From assembly GCF_000067165.1 (NCBI RefSeq), contig NC_010162.1, forward strand, positions 1,674,001 to 1,738,000: DNA of 64,000 nucleotides, read 5' to 3'. Origin of the DNA: Sorangium cellulosum So ce56. GTDB lineage: Bacteria > Myxococcota_A > Polyangia > Polyangiales > Polyangiaceae. Under the pieces are notes generated by a model. The model ran no database searches, was not told the origin of the DNA, and saw only the letters and a program-made list of their open reading frames with translations. How positions within the stretch are numbered: the stretch's first letter is position 1; the number at the start of each line of letters is the position of its first letter. Of the stretch, positions 43,013 to 52,194 are shown in pieces. Made by a program: the position numbers and the translations under genes.

Positions 43013-43201
43013 CGCCCGCGGCAGCGGTGATCCCAGGTGCTCCCTGCTGGGGATAGGCCCTTGACCGGAGGCAAGCGGATTGGAAATTGGAATCTATATC
43101 GAACATAACGGCGGTCCGGTGCCTGCCTCTCTTGCCGCGGCGCTCCGGAGGAGACTTGCCCGCCACCCGAGTCCGAGCTTGGCCTCAGGAACGAAATGGT
43201 G

Positions 43202-43230
43202 TTGACATCGCTGATGTGAACGTTCACATT
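43202..43230 (+). promoter_or_regulatory. Promoter/operator B for the lactonase unit (rightward)
   Basis: Plus strand: -35 TTGACA (43202-43207), 17-bp spacer, -10 CACATT (43225-43230), with the palindrome TGTGAACGTTCACA (43215-43228) covering the spacer end and the -10. Transcription would start near 43237, about 95 nt before the lactonase-like gene. Confidence 0.7.
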
Positions 43231-43331
43231 AAGGCCTCCTTATTCTGCTTCGCCATGAGGGGGGCCGTCATGCGCAGCGACACCTTCGCTATCGGGATCG
43301 CGTTCGGCACCGATTCCAAGAAGACTCCATC

Positions 43332-44363
43332 ATGAAAATACTCACGAGGTTTCCGACCACGTTCGCCAAGTTGTGCCTGATGATGACGCTCTCGCCGCTC
43401 GCCGGGTGTGCGTCGTCTTCCGCGACCACCGCGACGCCGCCCGAGACCGCGGGCGACACGAGCAAAGCGGCGGCCCCGCTGGCGGTGCCGGCGGAGCAGC
43501 GGGGGCCGATCCTCGACACGCACATCCATCTCTACCAGGTCACGCGTCCGGGGGGCGTCGTTTGGCCGGAAGCCAAGCAGAAGCCGATCTACCGAGACGT
43601 GTTGCCCCCGGAGTATGAAGCCATCGCGAAGCAGAATGGCATCATCGGCACCGGCGTCGTCGAAGCCAGCCCCGTGGTCGACGACAACTTCAAGGTCCTC
43701 GAGACGACGAAGGGCAACGACTTCTTCAAGTTCCTCGTCGCGCAGCTCGAGATCGGCTCGCCGAGCTTCAGCGCCGATCTGGCGCGCCTCGCCGCGGACC
43801 CGCGCGTCGTCGGCATTCGCGGCTTCCTCTGGAGCCCGAAGCTGACGCTGGACGCGAAGCAGCTCGCCTCGCTGGAGGAGCTCGCGGCCAAGGGCATGAC
43901 CCTCGACATCATCAGCCGCGGCGCCCTGAACCCGAAGGACAAGGTCGAGGCGCTCGCGACCGCGGTGCCCAAGCTCCGTATCATCATCGACCACCTGGCG
44001 GGCGCGAAAGGGCCGACGCCGGATCCGGCATGGGTCGATGCGATGCAGCGGCTGGCCAGGCTCCCGAACATCTACATCAAATTCTCGTCGTTCTTCGACA
44101 TGTACAACCCGGCCGCCACCGAGGACGATCCCTGGAAGGCGCCGACCGACCTCGCGGCGTACAAGGCGCACTTCGATGTGCTGATGAAGGCCTTCGGCGA
44201 AGACCGGCTGATCTGGGGCAGCAACTGGCCCGTTGTCGACATGGGCGGCAGCCTCGCTTCGGAAATCGAGATCGCCGAGCTCTACCTCAAGGAGTTTGGT
44301 CAGGAAGCGCGTGACAAGGTCATGTACAAGAATGCGCAGAAATTCTACGCGCGTCACCCCTGA
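43332..44363 (+). CDS. Exported amidohydrolase-fold lactonase (COG3618-like)
   Basis: 343-residue protein with a lipoprotein signal (LCLMMTLSPLAGC) and an Ala/Thr/Pro linker to about residue 55. The TIM-barrel amidohydrolase domain has ILDTHIHLYQVTRPGG (metal-binding HxH), VVEASPVVDDNF, VVGIRGFLWSPKL, LRIIIDHLAGAKGPTPD, IYIKFSSFFDMY and LIWGSNWPVVDMGG (catalytic Asp region). Relatives are L-fucono-, L-rhamnono- and 2-pyrone-dicarboxylate lactonases. An exported form would hydrolyse an external sugar lactone to the acid that the neighbouring dehydrogenases use. It is under operator B. Confidence 0.82.
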   Translation: MKILTRFPTTFAKLCLMMTLSPLAGCASSSATTATPPETAGDTSKAAAPLAVPAEQRGPILDTHIHLYQVTRPGGVVWPEAKQKPIYRDVLPPEYEAIAKQNGIIGTGVVEASPVVDDNFKVLETTKGNDFFKFLVAQLEIGSPSFSADLARLAADPRVVGIRGFLWSPKLTLDAKQLASLEELAAKGMTLDIISRGALNPKDKVEALATAVPKLRIIIDHLAGAKGPTPDPAWVDAMQRLARLPNIYIKFSSFFDMYNPAATEDDPWKAPTDLAAYKAHFDVLMKAFGEDRLIWGSNWPVVDMGGSLASEIEIAELYLKEFGQEARDKVMYKNAQKFYARHP

Positions 44364-44376
44364 ACAGCGGCGTCCC

Positions 44377-44401
44377 GGGCGCCACCGCGAAGGCGGCGCC
44401 C
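44377..44401 (+). terminator. Hairpin after the lactonase gene
   Basis: Inverted repeat GGGCGCCACC / GGCGGCGCCC with one mismatch and a 5-base loop starts 13 bp after the lactonase stop. It may end or attenuate the transcript before the dehydrogenase gene. Confidence 0.45.
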
Positions 44402-44558
44402 GCCGCCCCGCTCACGGATCGTAGAGCAACGCCACGTCGATTCGGCTTCGGCCATTCGACATGGCGCTCTGTTCTCTGGCAGAACGAAGCGGCCCCGGCT
44501 GCGGAGCGCGCCGTGAAAGCCGCGAGTGAACGAAGTCGCTCAGCGAGGCAATGACAGC

Positions 44559-45572
44559 ATGAAAGCCCTGACGATCACGGGTCCGTCGGTTGCACAGGTG
44601 AGCCAGATCCGCGAGCCCAAGCCGGCGCACGATGAGGTGTTGATCCGCGTGCAACGGGTCGGTCTGTGCGGCTCCGACTTGAACACGTTCTTGGGCAAGA
44701 ACCCGATGGTGACGTACCCTCGGGTGCTGGGGCACGAGGTGGCCGGCACGATCGTGGAGCTCGGCTCGGGCGTCGAGGCGGACTGGCGCGTCGGCGCCGA
44801 CGTCACGTTCACGCCGTACACGGCGTGCGGCGGGTGTCCCTCGTGCCGCGCGGGACGGCGCAACGCCTGCCGCGACAACAAGACCATGGGTGTACAGCGC
44901 GACGGCGCGCTGACCGAGCTCGTGGCCGTGCCGTACCAGAAGCTCTTCACGTCACGGAAGTTGAGCCTCACGGAGCTCGCGCTCGTCGAGCCGTTCTCGG
45001 TAGGCTTTCACGCGGCGGCGCGAGGTCGCGTCGAGGCCGAGGAGACCGTGCTGGTGATGGGCTGCGGCGGCGTGGGGCTCGGGGCCATCGCCGGCGCGGT
45101 GAGCCGCGGCGCGCGCGTGATCGCGCTCGACACGCAGGAGGAAAAGTTCGCGCTCGCCAGGGCGCTCGGCGCGCGGGAGGTGGTGCTCGGGAACGCCGAT
45201 GCACGCGAGCGCGTGATGGACCTGACGAACGGCGACGGGCCGGATGTCGTGATCGAAGCCGTTGGCGCGACCGCGACGTACCGCAACGCAGTGGAGTGGG
45301 TGAAGTTTTGCGGTCGAGTCGTGTACATCGGGTACGGCAAAGAGCCGGTGAGCTACGAGACCAGGCTGTTCGTGATGAAGGAGCTCGACATCCTCGGCTC
45401 GCGCAACTGCCTGAACGAGTTCTCGGACGTGATCGCCTTCTTCGAGCGGCGCACGTTCGACCCGAACATCCTGATCTCGAAATCGATCCCCATCGAAGGC
45501 GTGCCCGAGGCGCTCGCCGACTGGGCTGCCCACCCCGGTCGAACGTCCAAGATCATGGTGGGCATGTCGTGA
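44559..45572 (+). CDS. Zn-dependent sugar-acid dehydrogenase (LgoD/RspB-like MDR)
   Basis: 337-residue medium-chain dehydrogenase. Catalytic Zn ligands lie in RVGLCGSDLNTFLG and RVLGHEVAGTIVELG. The structural Zn site has four Cys (TACGGCPSCRAGRRNAC). The NAD motif is VLVMGCGGVGLGAIAGA. It resembles the branch with L-galactonate 5-dehydrogenase (LgoD), L-gulonate 5-dehydrogenase and RspB. In this locus, oxidation of L-galactonate to D-tagaturonate would feed the next gene. That substrate is inferred from neighbours, not seen. The start at 44559 is preferred over GTG at 44526, which would add 11 residues before the family start. The next gene begins 36 bp downstream. Confidence 0.83.
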   Translation: MKALTITGPSVAQVSQIREPKPAHDEVLIRVQRVGLCGSDLNTFLGKNPMVTYPRVLGHEVAGTIVELGSGVEADWRVGADVTFTPYTACGGCPSCRAGRRNACRDNKTMGVQRDGALTELVAVPYQKLFTSRKLSLTELALVEPFSVGFHAAARGRVEAEETVLVMGCGGVGLGAIAGAVSRGARVIALDTQEEKFALARALGAREVVLGNADARERVMDLTNGDGPDVVIEAVGATATYRNAVEWVKFCGRVVYIGYGKEPVSYETRLFVMKELDILGSRNCLNEFSDVIAFFERRTFDPNILISKSIPIEGVPEALADWAAHPGRTSKIMVGMS

Positions 45573-45608
45573 GCGTGCACACGCCTGCTGAGCCGCCGGA
45601 GCACTGAC

Positions 45609-46739
45609 ATGGGCAATCCGATTCTTCAGTTCGGCACGAGCCGGTTCCTGCAGGCTCACGCGGACTTTTTCATCTCGGAGGCGCTCGGCGTTGGCCGCGC
45701 GCTCGGGACGATCACCGTGGTGCAGACCACGTCGAACCCCGAGAGCCGCGCGCGCATCGACGCGCTGCGCGCGCAGGGGCGCTACCCCGTGCGGATCCGC
45801 GGGCTGCGCCGCGAAGAGGTCGTCGACACGACGATCGAATGCGGCTCGATCACGGAGGCGCTCGACGCGAACACCGATTGGCCGCTCGTGCGCGAGCGCT
45901 TCGCGAAGGACGCGCGCGTCGTGATCTCGAACACGAGCGACAGCGGATACGTCTGCTTGCCCGAGGACACGGCGACATGGCTCGCGCCCGGCGCGGGCGT
46001 GCCGCGCGGGTTCGCCGCGAAGCTCGTCGTCCTGCTGCGCGCGCGCTTCGAGGCGGGCGCCGCGCCGCTCACGCTGCTGCCTTGCGAGCTCGTCTCGAAC
46101 AACGGTGACACGCTGCGTGCGATCGTCGCCGGCGTCGCGCGCCAGTGGGGCGCCGACGCCGCCTTCCTGCGCTACATCGAGCACACGTGCATCTGGGTGA
46201 ATTCGCTCGTCGACCGGATCGTCTCCGAGCCGATCCGCCCCGTCGGCGCGATCGCCGAGCCCTACGCGCTCTGGGCGATCGAGCGGCGCGAGGGAATGGT
46301 GCTGCCGTGCCAGCATGAAGCGATGGTCGTGACGGACGACCTGCTCCATTACGAACGCTTGAAGCTGCTGTTGCTGAACCTCGGGCACACCTACCTCGCC
46401 GAGCGCTGGCAGCTGGACGGGCGCCCCGCGGGCGAGAACACGCTGCAAGCGATGCGCGATCCGGCCTTGCGCGCCGATCTCGAGGCGCTCTGGCGCGACG
46501 AGGTGATGCCCGTCTTCGATGCGCTCGGCAAGGGGGCTGCCGCGCGCGCCTACCTCGACGAGGTGCGCCAGCGCTTCCAGAACCCGTTCCTCGATCACCG
46601 GCTCTCCGATATCGCGCGCAACCATGGCGAGAAGAAGCGACGCCGCCTCGGGCCCGTGATCGAGCTCGCGCGCGAGCTCGGCCTGAACCTCGATCAGCCC
46701 CGGCTGCACGCGGCGCTCCGCACGGCCGTGCCCGCATGA
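45609..46739 (+). CDS. Mannitol-dehydrogenase-family oxidoreductase, UxaB-like tagaturonate reductase
   Basis: 376-residue member of the polyol/uronate dehydrogenase family. It opens with ILQFGTSRFLQAHADFFISE, the N-terminal signature of the tagaturonate/fructuronate reductase side of the family. TLLPCELVSNNGDTL and FLRYIEHTCIWVNSLVDRIV (motif with catalytic Lys/Asn region) follow, then the helical C-terminal domain (LLLNLGHTYLAERWQL). It likely reduces tagaturonate to D-altronate, the substrate of the uxaA product. Fructuronate reduction is the alternative. It is shorter than E. coli UxaB (about 480). It is co-directional with the dehydrogenase and the MFS gene. Confidence 0.82.
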   Translation: MGNPILQFGTSRFLQAHADFFISEALGVGRALGTITVVQTTSNPESRARIDALRAQGRYPVRIRGLRREEVVDTTIECGSITEALDANTDWPLVRERFAKDARVVISNTSDSGYVCLPEDTATWLAPGAGVPRGFAAKLVVLLRARFEAGAAPLTLLPCELVSNNGDTLRAIVAGVARQWGADAAFLRYIEHTCIWVNSLVDRIVSEPIRPVGAIAEPYALWAIERREGMVLPCQHEAMVVTDDLLHYERLKLLLLNLGHTYLAERWQLDGRPAGENTLQAMRDPALRADLEALWRDEVMPVFDALGKGAAARAYLDEVRQRFQNPFLDHRLSDIARNHGEKKRRRLGPVIELARELGLNLDQPRLHAALRTAVPA

Positions 46740-46935
46740 GCATGCGAGGCTGCCACGGGCGGCTTCGCGCGATCGACGGGCCGCGCGAGCCGCCGCGATC
46801 GCAGCGCCGATAACCACGACGACCCGATGCGGTCGCCGTTGCGCCGCCCGCGCGACGCACCGCAAGGCAGCGCCGCTCGACGGGCAGCGCGCGAGGGCTG
46901 CCGAGCGCACGAACAGATGCCGTATCCAAGGAGAC

Positions 46936-48255
46936 ATGCCGATGAGAAAGATGCGTTGGGTCGTGCTTTTTCTGTGCTTTCTCGCCGTCGCCATCAACTA
47001 CATCGATCGCGCCAATCTGGCGGTCGCGGCGCCCCAGATCGAGAAGGAGCTCGGCATCGGCCCCGCCCAGATGGGGTTTATCATGAGCGGCTTCTTCTGG
47101 ACCTACGCGCTCATGCAGATGCCGTTCGGCTGGTTCGTCGACCGCGTGGGCGCACGCGTCGCGCTGCCGATCGCCGTCGGCTGGTGGTCGCTCTTCACCG
47201 CGGCGACCGCCGGCGCGTCGAGCGTCGCGGCCATGTTCGGCTGCCGGTTGCTGCTCGGCGTGGGTGAAGCCGGCGCCTACCCGGCCTGCGCCAAGCTTGT
47301 GAGCCAATGGTTCAAGCCGCGCGAGCGCGCGCTCGCGACGGGCATCTTCGACAGCGGCGCGCGCGTCGGCTCGGCGCTGTCGATTCCCCTCGTCGCGCTC
47401 ATCATCGACACGCTCGGATGGAAGGCGGCCTTCATCATCACGGGCCTGTTCGGCGCGGTGTGGATCCTCGGCTGGGTCGTCATCTACAGGAGCCCCGCGC
47501 ATGGCGACATGACGGGCGAGAAGGACGTCGTCCACGCAGCGCCCGCAGAGGACGCGCAGAACAGCGTGACGTGGGCGTCGCTCTTCCGCCATCGCACGCT
47601 CTGGGGCATGATGCTCGGCTTCTTCTGCCTCAACTTCACCAACTACTTCTTCATCACGTGGTTCCCGAGCTACCTCGTGCAGACGCGCGGCTTCTCGCTC
47701 AAGTCGCTCGGCACGCTCGGCATGATCCCCGCGCTGATGGCGATCCCGGGCGGCTGGATCGGCGGCTTTGTCTCCGACGCGCTCTATCGCCGTGGCTGGA
47801 GCCTCACCGCTGCACGCAAGACCTGCATGGTCGGCGGCATGCTGGTGTCGTCGGCGATCACGTTGTCGGCGTTGACCTCCAACATCTATCTGATGCTCGC
47901 CTTCTTCGGCATCTCCTACGCGAGTCTCGCGTTCGCCGGCGCCAGCATCTGGTCCCTTCCCGGCGACGTCGCGCCCACGCCGCGCCATGTGGCTTCGATC
48001 AGCGGCATCCAGAACTTTGCGTCGAACCTGGCCGGCATCGTCATCACGACGTTCACCGGCGTGATGCTCTCGCTGACCAAAGGATCGTTCACGATCCCGC
48101 TCGTCGTGGCGGGCGGCTTCTGCCTGCTCGGCGCGTTCAGCTACCTCGTCATCGTCGGCAAGATCGAGCCGCTCCAGGTCAGGTCGGCACCGATCGCGGC
48201 GAGGTCCCCCAGCCTGGAGTTTGACCGAGATAGTTCGCCTACCAGCGCAGGATGA
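46936..48255 (+). CDS. MFS transporter of the anion:cation symporter group (ExuT/sugar-acid-like)
   Basis: 439-residue 12-helix transporter. RWVVLFLCFLAVAINYIDRA is the TM1 signature of hexuronate, galactonate and glucarate permeases (NYxDR). The loop 2-3 motif WFVDRVGARVALP and the TM4 GVGEAGAYPACAKLVSQWF are equally typical of that group. The C-terminal 20-25 residues are probably cytosolic. In this context it should import a hexonate or hexuronate with protons. ATG at 46936 or 46942 both fit AGGAG. It is the last gene of the rightward unit and converges on uxaA. Confidence 0.87.
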   Translation: MPMRKMRWVVLFLCFLAVAINYIDRANLAVAAPQIEKELGIGPAQMGFIMSGFFWTYALMQMPFGWFVDRVGARVALPIAVGWWSLFTAATAGASSVAAMFGCRLLLGVGEAGAYPACAKLVSQWFKPRERALATGIFDSGARVGSALSIPLVALIIDTLGWKAAFIITGLFGAVWILGWVVIYRSPAHGDMTGEKDVVHAAPAEDAQNSVTWASLFRHRTLWGMMLGFFCLNFTNYFFITWFPSYLVQTRGFSLKSLGTLGMIPALMAIPGGWIGGFVSDALYRRGWSLTAARKTCMVGGMLVSSAITLSALTSNIYLMLAFFGISYASLAFAGASIWSLPGDVAPTPRHVASISGIQNFASNLAGIVITTFTGVMLSLTKGSFTIPLVVAGGFCLLGAFSYLVIVGKIEPLQVRSAPIAARSPSLEFDRDSSPTSAG

Positions 48256-48352
48256 GATCGTCCATCCGGCTCGGTGACCGGAGGCGGCCAGGCGGGCCGT
48301 TCGACGTTGGGCGGAGCGAGGCCGAGCCTGGCCTCCGACAGGCGTCGTAGGC

Positions 48353-49846
48353 TCACAGGGTGACGCCCCGCTTCCAAAGTGCGATCTCGCGCTCGCCGTT
48401 CTCCTCGGCGCGGGTTGGACGGCCCGAGGCGGTGGCCAACACCAGGTCCATCAGGGCGTCGGCGGCCGCGTCCATGGATTCACCCGAAGCGATGCGGCCG
48501 GCGTCGAAGTCGATCCAGCGCTGCTTGCGCTGGGCCAGGCTGGAGTTGGTGGCGAGCTTGAGGGTCGGCGCGGGGAAGCCGAGGGGCGTGCCCCGGCCGG
48601 TGGTGAAGAGGATGACCGTCGCGCCGGCGGCCGTGAGCGCCGTGGACGAGACCGCGTCGTTGCCGGGGGCCTCCAGCAGCGCCACGCCCGGCGTGCCGCG
48701 GATCTGCCCGCCGTAGTGGACCACCTCGGTCACCGGGGCGCGGCCGGCCTTCTGCACCGCGCCCAGGGACTTCTCCTCCAGCGTCGTGATGCCTCCGGCG
48801 ATGTTGCCGGGCGAGGGGTTCTCCGACACCGGCTCGCCGTGGGCGATGAAGTAACTCTTGAAGTCGTTCACCACGCCGACGATGTCCTCGTAGACCGCCT
48901 CGCTCTCGGCGCGGGTCATGAGCAGGCGCTCGGCGCCGAAGATCTCCGGGATCTCGGTCAGGATGGCCGAGCCACCGGCGGCGCAGACCTTGTCGGCGAT
49001 GCGGCCCACCAGCGGATTGGCGGTCAGCCCCGAGAAGCCGTCCGAGCCGCCGCACTTGAGGCCGATCACCAGGTCGGAGACGGGGCAGGGCTCGCGGCGG
49101 TCCTGCTCGACGATCCTCACCAGCTCCTCGACGGCCTCGAGGCCCGCCTCGAGCTCGTCCTCGGCCGTCTGGGCGCTGAAGGACCGCAGGCGATCGGGAT
49201 CGATGTGCGCGGCGCTCTCGAGGAGCGGGCCGAGCTGGTTGTTCTCGCAGCCCAGGCCGATGATCAACACTCCGCCCGCGTTCGGGTGGCCGGCCAGGGC
49301 CACGGTCATCCGGCGGGTGGCCTCGAGGTCGCCCCCCAGCTGCGAGCAGCCGAAGGGGTGGGTGAGGGCATAGACCCCGTCCACCCGGCCCTTGAAGCGT
49401 TTGTCCGCCTCGGCGGCCACCTTCTGGGCGGTGCGCGAGACGCAGCCCACCGTCGATAGGATCCAGATCTCGTTGCGGGTGCCCACCCGCCCGTCCTTCC
49501 GCCGGTAGCCCATGAAGGTGCGGTTTCCGGTGGCGGGGAGGGGCTCAGGGTTCGTGGGCTCGTAAGCGTAGGTGTCGAGGCCGGAGAGCGCGGTGGCCAG
49601 GTTGTGCGTGTGAACGTGGTCGCCTGGCTGGATGTCCACCGTCGCCCGCCCGATTGGCCAGCCGTACTTCCGCACCAGCTCGCCAGCGGCCATCGCGCGC
49701 AGCGCCACCTTGTGTCCGGCCGGGATGTCGACGCGGGCGGTGATCGCGTCGGCCACCGAATCGCCGGCGGCCAGGCCGCGCACGGCGACGGCCACATCAT
49801 CTCGGGGATCGATCTGCAACAGGGAGGCTGCCAAGGTCATCGTCAT
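48353..49846 (-). CDS. uxaA: Altronate dehydratase
   Basis: 497-residue UxaA/GarD-family dehydratase that turns D-altronate into 2-keto-3-deoxygluconate. The N-terminal SAF domain (about 10-95: IDPRDDVAVAVRGLAAGD, DIQPGDHVHTHN) is joined to the catalytic part: FMGYRRKDGRVGTRNEIWIL, GVYALTHPFGCSQLGGDL, LIIGLGCENNQ, VIGLKCGGSDGFSGLTANPL and LFTTGRGTPLGFPAPTLK. Full length for the family. The start at 49846 overlaps the stop of the upstream GH43 gene (ATGA), so it is translated as the last gene of the leftward GH43-GH43-uxaA unit. Its product feeds kdgK/eda. Confidence 0.92.
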   Translation of the reverse strand: MTMTLAASLLQIDPRDDVAVAVRGLAAGDSVADAITARVDIPAGHKVALRAMAAGELVRKYGWPIGRATVDIQPGDHVHTHNLATALSGLDTYAYEPTNPEPLPATGNRTFMGYRRKDGRVGTRNEIWILSTVGCVSRTAQKVAAEADKRFKGRVDGVYALTHPFGCSQLGGDLEATRRMTVALAGHPNAGGVLIIGLGCENNQLGPLLESAAHIDPDRLRSFSAQTAEDELEAGLEAVEELVRIVEQDRREPCPVSDLVIGLKCGGSDGFSGLTANPLVGRIADKVCAAGGSAILTEIPEIFGAERLLMTRAESEAVYEDIVGVVNDFKSYFIAHGEPVSENPSPGNIAGGITTLEEKSLGAVQKAGRAPVTEVVHYGGQIRGTPGVALLEAPGNDAVSSTALTAAGATVILFTTGRGTPLGFPAPTLKLATNSSLAQRKQRWIDFDAGRIASGESMDAAADALMDLVLATASGRPTRAEENGEREIALWKRGVTL

Positions 49847-52152
49847 TCGCCAATCGTATTCGCGCCGTTCAGGAGCGGTACGCCGAAGTTCGGCGTTCCG
49901 TCTGCATTCCATTCCAACCGCTGGACGCGCGTGTGACGGTTCGGGTCGTAGAGCGGGTCCCCCGTGATCTTCTCGTAGTTCCGCGCGTGGTACACGAGCA
50001 CGTCGATCGATCCATCCGCCGAGGTCGTGAACGAGTTGTGGCCCGGGCCATACAGCCCGTTTGCGCTGACGAACACTGGATTCTCGTTCTTCGTCCACGA
50101 GCTCGGGCTCAGCAGGTCGTCCGTCGCGCTCCCCGTGAGCAGGCCGAGGCAGTAGCGGTCGTCCGTGGCGCTCGCCGAGTAGCTGATGAAGACCCGCCCA
50201 TTCCGCTCGAGCACGGCAGCACCTTCGTTGACCGCGAACCCCGCCGTCTCCCAGGCGTGCTCGGGTCTGGCGATCCGCACGTTGGGCCTGGCCAGCGTCC
50301 ACGGGTTCACCATGGCCGCGATGAACAAGCTGCTGTTGTCGCCCGCGACGCTGGGGTCCTCCTGCGCCCACACGAGATAGCGCTTGCCGTCGTGCTCGAA
50401 CGTCGTCGCGTCGAGCGCGAAGGTGTCCGAGTCCGTCACGATCTGCCCTCGCTCGATCCACGTGCCATCCATCGGGTTGGCCGATGCGTTCTCGAGCACA
50501 TACATGCGAATGGCCCAGATGTCGGTCGAGCTTCCGGCGGCGAAGTAGATGTACCACTTGCCGTCGATGAAATGTAGCTCGGGCGCCCAGATGTGCGCCG
50601 CCATCGGGCCGGTCGCGTGCTTCGTCCAGACGACCTTCGGGGTCGCGCTGGCCAGGCCTCGTATCGTGGTCGCGCGCCTGATCTCGATGCTATCGTACGT
50701 CGGCACGCTCGCGGTGAAGTAGTAGTGACCGTCCGTATGCCGCTTGATGTGGGGATCGGCGCGCTGCGAGATCAAATAGCCGAGCGGCTCGAGCGCGAAC
50801 GACGCCTCCGAGTTCTTGACCGCCGTGCCGTCGAGCACGTGCGCGTAGATCTGGTAGTTCAGGTGCCGGAGATGACGTGTCGCATCCGAGTACCACTGCA
50901 GCGAGACCATCGCCGGATCCCCGTTCAGCGCGGGCACGATCCGGAACGTGGCGTCCCGCCGGAACGCGGTGGACTCCGTGAACGGGTCGAGCCACAGAAG
51001 GTGACTCCTCTCTTCGGGTGGGGTCTGCCAGAGCCCGCTGGCCCGGTTGGACGTCTCGCTCTGCAGCGGGTACCGGGTCGAGTTCACGCTGTCGACGTGC
51101 AGGTAGCGACCGCCGAAGCCCACAGACTCGAACGACACCAGCGCCGGATCATCCGGGTTCGCGAGGCCGGGCACGACTCTCCACTGGAAGTCGGCAGGAA
51201 CCTGGTTGTTCGCCCTGTCGTCGAGGTCGGTGATCATCGCGTGATAATAGGAGTGCGCGACGTAGAGCGGGGCGCCCTCCGTGTGCGTCGTGCGAATCTG
51301 GTAACCCCCTCCGACGTCGTCATCGAGATTGGAGAGCTCGAGGACAGCGGGGGCGGCGAGGGCCGCATATTCGGGGTCCTCGCTGGCCGGTGAATCGAAG
51401 ACGACGCGTACGGGCTGAGCTCCGTCGGCCTGCCAGTCATCGACGCTGCTCAAGGTCACGGTCTGCGCCGTGTTCCAGTTCGCCGCCGTGAACGTCAGGT
51501 CCGCATGGCTCAGCGTCGCCTCCGTCGTGTCGCTGACGCTGAGAGCGATCGTCACGGGCGCGCTCGGCTGCGATGCGAGGAGCACGGTGAATGTCACGGG
51601 CGCGCCGCGCTCGGCGAGGGTCCCCGACGGGTCGCTGACGACGATCGCCGCCGTCCCTGGACCGTCGTCGTCCGTGTTCGTGATGTCAGCGGACTCCGCG
51701 ACGAGGCCGTCGCACGCTGGGTCTGCAGAGGCCGAGGGCCCGAAGCGGACGCGGAAGATCTGATCCCCGTCGCTCTCCGCATCGTCCACCCCCGTGACCG
51801 TGATCTCCCGAGGGACGCTCCAATCCTCCACCGTGAAGGAGATGGTCGCCGGTGAGACGGAGCCTTCGGTCGCATCCGAGCTCGAGACCGGCACCGTGAT
51901 CGGCGCGCTCGGCGCGCCGTCGAGCGCCACGCTCACGGTCACCCGCCCACCGGACTCCGAGGTGCTGAGCGCTGTGCCCGCCGCCATGATCCGCAATGAA
52001 TTGGTCGACGCGCCCGGCGCATCGGTCGAGGGCCCATCCGAGCACCCGACCATCACGAGCAGCGCGGCGAAGGCCCGAGCTGCCGCCGTGAGCGCGACGC
52101 GTGGCGCAGAGAGGGAAGTGCACTCTGGATGGGAAGATCTCGGTGCGCGCAT
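49843..52152 (-). CDS. Secreted GH43 arabinofuranosidase-type enzyme with Calx-beta-like and CBM42 domains
   Basis: 769-residue lipoprotein (signal to FAALLVMVGC). Two Calx-beta-like modules (about 55-160 and 165-275: VSVALDGAPSAPITVPVSSS, FTVLLASQPSAPVTIALSVS) are followed by an AbfB-type arabinose-binding domain (CBM42, about 300-450: VSFESVGFGGRYLHVDSVNS, ATFRIVPALNGDPAMVSLQW). The GH43 five-blade propeller (about 455-769) has the candidate base Asp in QRADPHIKRHTDGHYYF, the pKa-setting Asp in FALDATTFEHDGKRYLVW and the candidate acid Glu in VNEGAAVLERNGRVFISYSA. It should release arabinose from arabinan or arabinoxylan side chains at the cell surface. Transcribed with the GH43 gene upstream and coupled to uxaA. 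Confidence 0.85.
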   Translation of the reverse strand: MRAPRSSHPECTSLSAPRVALTAAARAFAALLVMVGCSDGPSTDAPGASTNSLRIMAAGTALSTSESGGRVTVSVALDGAPSAPITVPVSSSDATEGSVSPATISFTVEDWSVPREITVTGVDDAESDGDQIFRVRFGPSASADPACDGLVAESADITNTDDDGPGTAAIVVSDPSGTLAERGAPVTFTVLLASQPSAPVTIALSVSDTTEATLSHADLTFTAANWNTAQTVTLSSVDDWQADGAQPVRVVFDSPASEDPEYAALAAPAVLELSNLDDDVGGGYQIRTTHTEGAPLYVAHSYYHAMITDLDDRANNQVPADFQWRVVPGLANPDDPALVSFESVGFGGRYLHVDSVNSTRYPLQSETSNRASGLWQTPPEERSHLLWLDPFTESTAFRRDATFRIVPALNGDPAMVSLQWYSDATRHLRHLNYQIYAHVLDGTAVKNSEASFALEPLGYLISQRADPHIKRHTDGHYYFTASVPTYDSIEIRRATTIRGLASATPKVVWTKHATGPMAAHIWAPELHFIDGKWYIYFAAGSSTDIWAIRMYVLENASANPMDGTWIERGQIVTDSDTFALDATTFEHDGKRYLVWAQEDPSVAGDNSSLFIAAMVNPWTLARPNVRIARPEHAWETAGFAVNEGAAVLERNGRVFISYSASATDDRYCLGLLTGSATDDLLSPSSWTKNENPVFVSANGLYGPGHNSFTTSADGSIDVLVYHARNYEKITGDPLYDPNRHTRVQRLEWNADGTPNFGVPLLNGANTIGE

Positions 52153-52194
52153 GACAAGGGGAAACTCTACCCGTCCGTGGGTCCGGTAGAATGT

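Noticed and set aside
48256..48352. Terminator hairpin between the MFS gene and uxaA
   Set aside because: Only a 6-bp stem (GAGGCC/GGCCTC) with no T-run, too common in DNA of this GC content.
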